A DNA stretch of 35,546 nucleotides. Source: Saccoglossus kowalevskii (lineage: Eukaryota; Hemichordata; Enteropneusta; Harrimaniidae). Below are positions 1 through 10,800 of this stretch, in pieces (position 1 is the stretch's first letter; each line of letters opens with the position of its first letter). A model generated the notes under the pieces. The model worked only from the letters and a program-made list of their open reading frames with translations. It was not told the DNA's origin and ran no database searches. A program made the position numbers and the translations under genes. The stretch is from contig NW_003144786.1 in assembly GCF_000003605.2 (NCBI RefSeq), forward strand, positions 411,959 through 447,504, given 5' to 3'.

Positions 1-321
1 AAGCCAAGATAATTGAAATCTTTAACTATATTGATTTCTTTTCCTTCATAAAAGAATATTTCCTTGTTAAGGAGTCTGTTACACTTATTGAATATCATTA
101 TTTTTGTTTTATCTGTGTTGACTGACAACTGCCATTTTGATGTGTAGGCTGGTAGTTAATCCAAACAGTTTTGTAATCCCTTTTTGGATTTTGAAAGAAT
201 CACAATATCATCTGCATAAAGAAGGCAATTAATGGGTGTGTTGTGTAACAGAGTAGGGTCACAATGATCATTATCAAAAATATCAGGCAGGTCATTAATA
301 AATAAATTAAACAGACCAGTC
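1..321 (-). mobile_element. Non-LTR retrotransposon reverse transcriptase fragment, decayed
   Basis: Read on the minus strand, one frame gives NLFINDLPDIF, then LLYADDIVILSKS, then VNTDKTKIMIFNK. These correspond to the reverse transcriptase palm of non-LTR retrotransposons; YADD is the catalytic motif and VNTDKTK the downstream motif. The frame is broken once by TAA shortly after the YADD block, so the copy is dead. Similarity stops near 321, beside a T-rich run, so the copy looks 5'-truncated; its 3' part leaves the window on the left. The wording resembles CR1/L2/Jockey-group elements, but I cannot name the clade from this fragment. Confidence 0.85.
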
Positions 322-1813
322 TTTTTTTTTTTTTCTAATATATTTTTTGTGCCATGCGACAGTTACGGACATTGAATGTCACTGTTGTCTCTCCTGACTT
401 TTTTTTTGTATGTACAAATTGCAAGTGCTAGTGCTGACACATGGTGCATCTTTGCCACAGAAGTCATATTCATGTTTGGGACTACATGACAGGGATGTGC
501 GGCCATCTTCCTATCAAATGGCAATTTAAAGTCGTCCAGTCTTGATCCAATTCCCAGTTCACTGTTAAAAATGGAACATTTTACCTATTTTGTCTCCCAT
601 TATCCCATTATCAATAAATAAATGGGCTTGAAGTTAATACGCTAAAAAGTATCGCCCGATTGCTAATTTGCTTTATATTTGTAGGTTATTGAGAATATCG
701 TTGCAGAACAGCGTCATCAGCATTTGTCAAGGTTTGTATTGATAATGTTTGTTCATAACCACATGATCTACCATTTGATTTACCACAGTGCATTGTCTTA
801 GGCCCTATTCATTCCACTTTGTATTGTGCTCCCCTAGAAGATATTTGCTATGTTCATGTTATGGGATCTCGGCGTGTGCCGACATGTGTTTTCAGCAGCT
901 GTGTCACGTTAGTCAGACCCACCCGTCTCATGCCGAAATCACGCCCTCATTCGTTGATCTGTTATTTGACCCAAACATGGAAAACGATACGCATATGATG
1001 ATAATTACTATATTGAAATTATATTCATTTGCTGTTATGATATTTATGAATGGATGGATGGCCGAGAAGATTAAAAAAACAATTATTTTTTCACGTTGAT
1101 GTAGCATTGCAAGAAAAAAATGGTTGCAGCATTACATGAATATGCATCACTGACAACGGTTTGCATTCATTTCATTCATTACTACACCATTTGACAATTT
1201 ATAGCTTCTCTCCATCGTCATTTCATACTAGTATGAATCAGTATATTTTCTCTAAAATTCACCACTGAGGGTGTGATTTCATAAACATGCAACCTGACCA
1301 AAAGTGGTATAACTGTATACATCACATAGTGTGCTGGTGCAGTCAGCGAGGCACTTTGAGATACAATTCATGATTCTTGTCAAAGGGATGTAGAAGCTCT
1401 TTTGACAGAAAAACAAACATCCTGAACCTGAGCCATTGACTATTAACAGTCTTTTCACAGTGAAATTATTACAATATGTTACGAAACTTTGTATATGAAT
1501 GATGAGATTTCATAACATAATGTGATATAGAAAAAAACAACAAGTTTTCCTTCACCATGATTTAATATTCAAACCTACATACAATATGTACAGTATATCA
1601 TTTATAATCTATATTGATTTACAAATACTTCATCATTGTTTGATAAATATAACTCTGAGTCAAAATGCATATAAATACAACCTGAGTGAAACAAAGAAAA
1701 TGCCAAATCACATGATAACTACAATTAGAAAATGGATGTTATGAGCACAACTTAACATTACGTAATCTTATACTCATGTTGTAAGATTCAACATATCATC
1801 ATGCTCTGTTCAT
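322..1813. other. ACADM 3' UTR plus unannotated AT-rich sequence
   Basis: The part nearest 1813 should be the 3' untranslated region of the acyl-CoA dehydrogenase transcript. I see no coding exon with recognisable similarity here. The 103-codon plus-strand frame at 788-1099 has no recognisable domain and is not called. A minus-strand TGTACATA (1592 to 1585), matching the Pumilio consensus UGUANAUA, lies in the putative UTR, but an 8-mer can occur by chance. Confidence 0.5.
1561..1566 (-). terminator. Candidate polyadenylation signal ATTAAA for the ACADM gene
   Basis: ATTAAA reads on the minus strand about 250 nt past the stop codon at 1814-1816. I found no canonical AATAAA between them on that strand. 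An AATAAA also occurs inside the last coding exon, but using it would remove the end of the protein. No transcript evidence is available. Confidence 0.35.
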
Positions 1814-4800
1814 TTAGTTTTCTCCAAGCTTGACTTTATTAATCCATTCTCTTGCTATGATCATTCTTTGAATCTGAGCAGTTCCTTCATAAATCTGCAA
1901 AAAAAAAAAAGAGATGTGTCTTATTATTATAGATTGCTGCTGCCAGACAAGATGAACAGCTGAACACAATACGAGTCATTGATTTCCGATATACAACATA
2001 TATATCATATTCTTGGACGTAATAAATAATGTAAGACAACAAGTATTTTGTAGTCTAATCACAGCTTCCTCTACTCTAATACTCTAAAATTCCCTCTCAC
2101 TAACCCGAAACTCTCATACATAAGTATATAATATGGGATGGCACGTCTAGCTAGCAGGCCCCCTAGCAACCTGTAGTTGCGTCAAAGTACGGCAACTACA
2201 TTTGTGATGCTATAAAATAATTGCTCAAAAAAATGCACTGTGGTATTTTAGCAAACATAAGTTCAAAAAAAAATATTGCTGTGCTGTTAGTCGCCCGAGT
2301 ACGAACATCACCACTCGTTCATTTTTAGAGCTCAAACGAACTGAAATTGACATTATATTATACTTCTAAATGTCTGGACTATACAAATAACATTTATAAG
2401 ACCCCCGTTAATATTTCTTTTATCGACAATACCCATAATCAACAAATGGTTGTAAAATGGTTAATGATTTTACTTCAATCAATTTACCTGGAATATTTTG
2501 GCATCCCGCATTAGTTTCTCCACTGGATATTCACTATTGTATCCATTTCCACCAAATATTTGTACTGCATCTGTAGCACATTTATTAGCGACATCTGCTG
2601 CCCATGCTTTGGCAATGGAAGCATAGTATGTGTTACGATGACCTTGATCATGCTCCCAACAGCATTTGTAAGTAGCCAATCGAGCTGTTTCAATTCCTAT
2701 TGCCATTTCAGCTAATATGAAAGCTACAGCTTGATGCTACAAAAGAAAAGAAATTATTATTATGTCAATAGAATGAGTTTATTTCGTCTGTTCAGGCACT
2801 GTTACAAGAAGAATGGTTAGGAAACTCTCTATTCTTTTGTAGCATACTGCACACTGCCAGATCGAAATGGATCGAAAGTTGTCATCAAATACATCACAGC
2901 TGGTCCCACAATCCTCTGAGTTCTCAACACAGTTTTTCAGCAATTTACCTGAGTTGTTATGACAAAGGCAGACAAAATGGATGACCTCGCTAACCTAAAA
3001 AAAAAACAACGTTATTTTCTAAAGTTATGATAACTGCAGTTTCATATTAAAATACCTAAACAATAACGTAGTATCGAATAACAACATTTTAGAACATTTG
3101 CAGACCAAGTTTTTATGCTAAGAAATACCATGGTCAAATTTGATTCACAGACGGCAAATCTGTCAACAAAACAAACTACCAGAATTTTCATTTTTTTTAG
3201 AACAACAAAACCTTGAATATATGGTTGGACACTCATCAAAGAGAGGTCAATGGGTAATTAGCATATCTAACAATAGAGTTTCCTAACCATTCTTGTGGTA
3301 ACTGTGGTATTAGGAGAACTAACTTGTTTACACTTTGCATATGTTCACAAATGAAAGCAAAATAATGATCACATTTAATATACATGTGTCCCAGTTAATA
3401 AAGCAACACATGGGCAACATAATTACAGTATTTGCGAGCAAGTTTTAGCATGCCCTTGCTGTTGGTAGAATAAAAGACATCACCATGCGCCAGCACAATA
3501 CACAGTACATTTCACAGAATGATGATTATATTTCAGACATCACCCAGAGGTACATGTAGACCCTGAATGTACCCAGTAATCCAACATGACTGGCTGTGTT
3601 CTTATCTAACTCATGACATGCACCCTTACCTGTGCAATTACTTTGCCCATAGTTTTTCTTTCCAGTGCGTATTTAGTGGCTTCATCCAAGGCTCTCTGAG
3701 CAAGCCCGACAGCACCAGCAGCAACCTAAACAGAGATACCGGTAATTGCAGATTCAGTTCATCACAAACATTATTAAATCTTTAAATATGTTATATTTTG
3801 AGCATGATCTGTTATCAGATTAAAGTTGCTCAATACAGTTTCGAAAACATGGTGGGTTCAAAGTAAATTTGTTTATGTGAGGGCTACATTCTATCACCCA
3901 TAAGTGTTGGCATATAGGACAAATTACTGAAACTATCATAAAATGTAGTTCCAGACACATTAGTGGTGTTCTTCTCACAACGCCTTTCATTTGAGAACAT
4001 TGTAAAAATGTGTGTGAGAACAGAATACGCCATTGTATGGCGTCGGCGTTTTGAGACCGTTGTAAAAGGGGTGGATCAGATCCTAAACACCGTTGTCACA
4101 CCGACTCTTGCACAATGCAATGTGCCGTGTGAACACAATATGGCGACCAAACACCCTTTATCGCAGACTTATTTATTTATGCAAGATGGCGTCAGAGGTT
4201 ACAGAACGAATGTTGAACTGGTCAGACAAAGAAATGAAATTACTGAATAACTGTATGGAGAGAATCGAATATTCAAAGGATGATGGTCTAGGGATGCTAG
4301 AGTATATGCTGTGATTGCAGAAAAAGTGACTGAAAAGGGGTTGGATAAGACGTCATTACAATGTCAACGGAATATCAAAACTTTACGTATACAGTACAGA
4401 GAAGTGACTGTGCACAACAACAGAAGCGAAAACTATGCCATTTTGGATGAACTACACAAAATATTAGGTGGACAATTCAGCAGATTAATATTTGCACAAC
4501 GAAAAAACAGTGTTAACACCAGCATTTTTTAGACGTGTGAGAACATGGTTATTGTCATGTTTTACTTTTCTCCTATGGACTCCCATGCATTAACTCTGTA
4601 TCCACATACAGTGATATCACATTTACCTAAATAGGGCCGTCTCCTAAGACTTTTATTAAACTGTATTGAGCAACAATTGTAGAGTCTAAGACATGCAGAA
4701 AAAAAATCTAAATTTATTTGTTATTTGCATAAAGGTTATAAAAATAAAATTTTGTTTTTTAAAGTAGAGTACAGTAAAAAATGAGCTATTTTATACTCAC

Positions 4801-7800
4801 TGGTGGTCTTGTTTTATCAAAGGCACCCATGGCAATTTTAAAACCTGCTCCATCACCTAACAAGACGTTTTCCTTTGGTACAACAACATCTTCAAAAGTA
4901 ATACCACGAGTGTCACTACAACGTTGTCCCATGTTGAGTTCCTGAAGTAAAAGTTGCAATATTAATATATATTTTCAACAGTATATTAACCTGTGGCAAA
5001 CCTAAGATAGTTGTTTCACAGTGAAGGAGATGAACAAATAACTGATTACATACCTTTCTACCAGGTGTAACACCAGGCGTATCTCTATCAACAATGAACC
5101 CAGTAAAGGCACCACTTGCTGGTCTTTTCAAATCAGGATCTGTTCTAGCTAATACAAAATACCAGTTAGCTTTTCCTCCATTTGTAATCCACATTTTTTG
5201 TCCGTTTATCACATAGTGGTCTCCTTTTTTCTCAGCACGAGTACGAATCCCGGCGACATCAGATCCAGCACCAGGCTCTGTTACAGCATATGCCTAAAGT
5301 AAAAAATACACGTACTTGTATTGTACATATCTTACATTGGGTAATAGCAAAATGTGATACATATACAATAATACATCTCGTATCGTCTAAGGTGGTAGAT
5401 ATGTTTATATATACAAATGACAAGCAAAAGGCATCTCATACAGAATAGTAGTCCAACTTACACACATTAGAGGTTCTTCTACCATTCGTCCAAGATATTT
5501 TTTCTTCTGTTCGTCATTACCAGCAATAATTACAGGTGTTTGCTATGAACACCAATATACTGTGGTTAGTATCAAACATTAATTTAAGAACTCTTTTCCA
5601 TCACTGAAAGCCAGTGTTCACAAATTATATTCCCATTTGACAACTTTTCTTTGTCTGGTTATGAACACTTGTCAACAACAAGCAGCCTGTTGGCTGGCTG
5701 ATATAGCTCCACTGTACAGTTAGACAGTTAAAAACAGCATTTTTTACCAAAAATATTCACTGAAATTAGAAAATTAGACTTGTTGTCATATAAACATGAT
5801 TGTTCATATAAAAAAAAAACATTTTTACTAAAATTTACCAAAATATTCACTAAAATTAGAGAATTGAAGGCATCGTCACAAAATGAACAAATCTGACTAA
5901 GCTCACTCAAGATGTCTACAGGTAAAATAACGACGCAATTAAAGCCATTTTCAAGTCAAAACTATTGGTAGCATTTTTACTAAAATTAAAGATTTGAAGA
6001 TATCTTTATGAAACAAATTTGTGAGAGGTCCACCTAGTATCAAAACAATTAGACCTGCTGTTTTCAAGAAGTCAAAAATGTAATTTATATTAAACATTAG
6101 TATATTTTATATACTTCTTTATTTCAATGCACTCAGAAGTCAGCAAAAAGAAGATTTAAACTTAGTCAATATCATAACAGCTCCATCAACTCCTGAAGCT
6201 ATAAACATTGTACATTCTGTTCCTTCAATGTCAAACATAATACAAGATCTTTAAATCAAGTGTAATTCTAATGCCATATTATCTTACTCCAAGATTGTTG
6301 GCCTCCATTGCTACTTCTATACCAGTGCATCCATACGCCAACTCTTCTGTCACTAAACATGCATCAAAAATACCAAATCCTGGTCCACCTGAAATAGGCA
6401 AATCAACAAATCATTGTCAATGACATAGTCTGAGTTTGTATTTGGGTAAAATAACATTCAAAGAAACAGAACATGTTGTATATTTGAGATCAGTGAAGTC
6501 ATGTTCAAGAACCGGTTAAGGATATAATAAAATGAAATCAACATGGCAGCCAATCAGCCATTTTGAATCAAGGCACACAAAAAACATTATGTTTGTTGTT
6601 CATACTAAGCTTGAAAAAAAATTGGCCCAGGCATGGCTGATAAATAACATTTATATTTGTGTTTCTGAAAAATGGAAAGAACATTTGAAAAGAAAAATGT
6701 TTGCCAGTCAGCTAATTTGAATCAAATTCCCCCACCATGAATGATGGAGGATTTTTTGAAAACTATAATTTATCAAGAATAAAGCTCAAAAGTTAGAAAT
6801 AGTAAGAATATTTTTGAACCAAATGACATGATTCTATCCATTTTTGAGAAACAGCTAAATCCACACTGATTTAATTTTATGGATGACATCCTCTGAAGAC
6901 CCCCAAAACTAATGCAAGAGAGCGAAAAAAAAAAAATCCTGCCAAAAAAAAAAAAATGCTGCTAAAACCACAGGACTACGGAGCTGTTATAACGAATTGA
7001 ACCACAGTGTATCAAAAAAACGACAACAAGTTTTTATTTGTAGGAGGCACATGTTGATGTACACATCTCGTACTATATTACTGTCACATGTATCATCACC
7101 TTTGATTTTGAAAAGGCAAGAGGATAAGGCAGATGTTAGCTTTGCCAAAGGCATACACATCAACTCAATAAAAAAAAAAAAACTTACTGTGTTGTATTGA
7201 AAAAAAAAAAAATAATTAAAATGAACAATAAGTTTGTCAACAGCAACCTGGAAATTAACTTCTTTGACATTCAAACTACAGCTTTTAAAGTGACACTTCA
7301 AATAGACTAAGTGTAGACACAAATGCTCTAGAACTACTTCAACTAAGTTACAAATTATAAGAGGCTCGATATTGAAAAAAAAAACACCAACAGAGAGTCC
7401 ACAAAAATTTTGATGCAGAAAATTATGTACATGTATTTTGATGAAAATTTGTCATATGATCAAAAAATTACTGACTGTGTGTGCAAGCAAATTATTCGAA
7501 TCAGAAAATGAAAAAAAAAAATAATAAGAAACCTATCTTCACCCCGAAAGGGGACTTAGGCCGAGGAACTTCTGCTGCTTTCGTTGCAGTTTTGGCGACT
7601 TCAATGCTGACAAAGCAACCGAACTGACTTGTCGCCTGACCGACTTTTAGGCCACCATACACCTCCACTCCTCTCCCATTTCTCTCATCGTTGCAGAAAA
7701 AACGAGGAACAGCCACTCTGGACAATATGTCCTTACAGTTGTCTGGGCAAAACTCGCTTGCCGCTACCGATCTCTCGTATAGCTGTGTAAACGTCACATC

Positions 7801-10800
7801 TCCCTGGCCAACGTCAATTGCGTACCAGTCTACAACAATACCTCCGTTTTACCTCTGAACTTTTATGCTCACGTATTTTGGTGGTGTGGTCGCCATGTTG
7901 GATCATTTATGACAAAATTGGCATGTTTTGAGACAATCTCCTTCCCATAGGTCTTTGCGCTTTACGTATCGCGCATCTAACTGTGCAGAGTTTGGTTTTG
8001 AGGTAGTCCAAAACGAGTTTTACGACAAGTCGGCACTTTGCAACAATATGAGTCGGCAAGTTCCGGACAGAAAACCGATCTGTGGAGACTCGTCAGAGAT
8101 TTTTTTTTTTTGGGGGGGGGGGGGGGGAAACAAGCGAAAACTAATGCGCATGCGGATGTCATCCATAAAATTAAGTTGGTATGGCCTAAAGATTGTAATT
8201 GACAATAGGTAGTAACTGATATATGGTTATATATGTTATCTGTTCTATATAACTAATTTACCATATTCCTGTGGAATGTGTGTGTTCATTAGTCCAAGTT
8301 CCCATGCCTTTTTAATAACATCAACAGGAAACTGAAAATGAATAAATAATTGCATTACACAAGGTAAATAAACAACTGTGACTGGACTATCCACAATTTC
8401 CAATGTTTTCATCTTTTTTTCCATTTAAAAAAATATGGCAGACAGATTTGAAAATACCATAGGTATTATTCTTCTTTTATCTATCTGCTTAAATCTATTT
8501 ACCGGTATGTCTTTTTTATCTATTCCCCATGCCAAGGCACATAGTATATGGAACTATGACATATAAAATATAAATAATATTAAATAAAATTTTAAATCTG
8601 CTTTTAAAATACTTTGCTGCATAAAAATAACTTAATTTTAAAATATGATAAGTTTGTGTATAGTGTTTTTAAAATCAGATTTGATTTTGGGTTTACCACC
8701 TTGACCATTTTCTGCACAAATAAAAATAAATTTTAATAAATTAGCTATGAGTCATTCCAATATGTGGGTTAACCCTGATATACATTTTTGAAACATGCTA
8801 ATGAAAAAAAAAAAGAACTTCATATACTTAGATTTTATAAGATCAAAAACTGTGAAATAGCTTATGTTATGTTTTGTATTACCCCTTGCCGTAACTTCAC
8901 TAAAGAATTAATTGACGGGGACAAATTACCTCGCCTGTCCTATCATACTCGGCAGCTTTGGGTATCATTTCTTCTCTCGCAAATTTGCGAGCTAATTGCT
9001 GATATTCCTTCTGTTCATCTGTCAACTCTGAAATAAATTTCATAAATCCTAATTTAGAATGAGTAAATAGATCTTGTTCCTAAACATGCCTTTCTACGGC
9101 TAGTAATCGTATATGCAAAGAAACTTCTGTCTTTTCAATGGTGAATACATGAATGTATACACTTTTTGTTTTGTAAACAATTTTCATTGCAGTACTGCGT
9201 AGACTGACACAAATACTTTAGACAGCTGTATGATATAATGCCAATGTTTTTCTGAAATGTGGCTGTGATTCGAATAGAGGTTGTGTCAAGTCTATTCTGG
9301 GATGCTCACATAAACACATGTGTGTAGATTATATTTACTGTAAAATACTTTATTTTATTAAGCTGAAATTAATTTTCACTGAAAAGACTTTTTGGGTGTT
9401 TTCTTTGGAATTTATTTTCACTGATTTGTGACAGAGTTGAATGTAAAATATAGGAAAAAAGGTATATTCGCTGGATTTTATTTTCACTAATCATTCCTTC
9501 AGTGAAAATAGCGAAAATTAATTCCAAGCAAAAATAAAGTATTTTACAGTAACTTGTATTTTACAATAATTGTTACAAGCTTGGGCTAAAAAAATGAAAT
9601 ATTCTGATCATAAAGCGTTCAAAGGAGAGCTATGAAATATTAAACCAATGATATTTAGTACAAGGATCACCTGATGAATTGTATCGCCCGCCTAAAGCTA
9701 TACGAGAGATTTAACTGATTGTGTATGTCTGGCTAAATGCTGCAATAGGCCATTTTTAAGTTCACTGCAACATCCAAAGCGAAAAGATCAGCTTTTCAAC
9801 ATTGAGATATGAAAAAGGAAATTCAAAATCAAACAAAGTCTTCCACTCAATAAATGGGATCTTGCATTAAAGTGGCATTCATCATTCATGTTGTTAGAAC
9901 TCACTATATAGAGTCTATTGAGAGGTTATTGAGCTTGTGAAAATGTGCGGATAGCGAGAAATCAGCCCGAAACAGACAGTGACTGGAGAGAATTTTATTT
10001 TTCGGTGGGCCACCCGTAAACAAAGACCCGAACGTCAGCTACTCGGCTTTGTTATTGAAATCAGTTGACCTAGGGAGTCTCGAGCTAAATTGTTTTTATC
10101 GTGTGTATGTTTTTTTGAACGTGATTTGAGTATACATGATTTGAATATTAATTCAAAGATAACAATATTTAGACCAGAAAAATAAATTTTGTCATTCAAA
10201 TTTTAATGGGATATATATATTAATCATGAAATAAATATCCATATCTGGAAAAATCTATGCTAGTACTAAATGATACAAATCATGTTGAAATATTATACCA
10301 ATGTGCTCCACAATAATTTTTCTGCAACAGATTCCTATACATTAGACTGTATTTTGAAGCTACAAGATTCAATTTGTTAATAATACATATTTGTACATCT
10401 TGTAGGTCTTTTTAAGTTTTTATAAGTACATGTGATAAATGGAATTGAAAAACATATTTTTATGTATTTGTTTACATATTTGACGTATTCTGTATATGAT
10501 TACTGATACTGCTCGACTCCTCATGACATCATAATGTATTCATGTAACTTACCAAATGATATACCAGCACTTGACCGTGAAACAGCTTCAGTTCCTGGAA
10601 TTGTAGTTAAGGCTCGAACATTATTATTCCTTGATATCCACTACAAATACACAACAATGGAAGACAGTTACTACAACATATGCCATATAAAATGAAACAA
10701 GATTTGACTGGAATTTATATTCGAATTTTGTTGAAAAACAATTTATTTTACATGTGTTGTATACGTTAACCCATATCAAGCATTACGTAGCATTGAGACT

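Noticed and set aside
788-1099. 103-codon plus-strand frame left of ACADM
   Set aside because: No recognisable domain; contains ordinary AT-rich sequence and no partner exons.
1838-1844. AATAAA on the minus strand inside the last ACADM coding exon
   Set aside because: Using it as a polyadenylation signal would cut before or near the stop codon and lose part of the protein.
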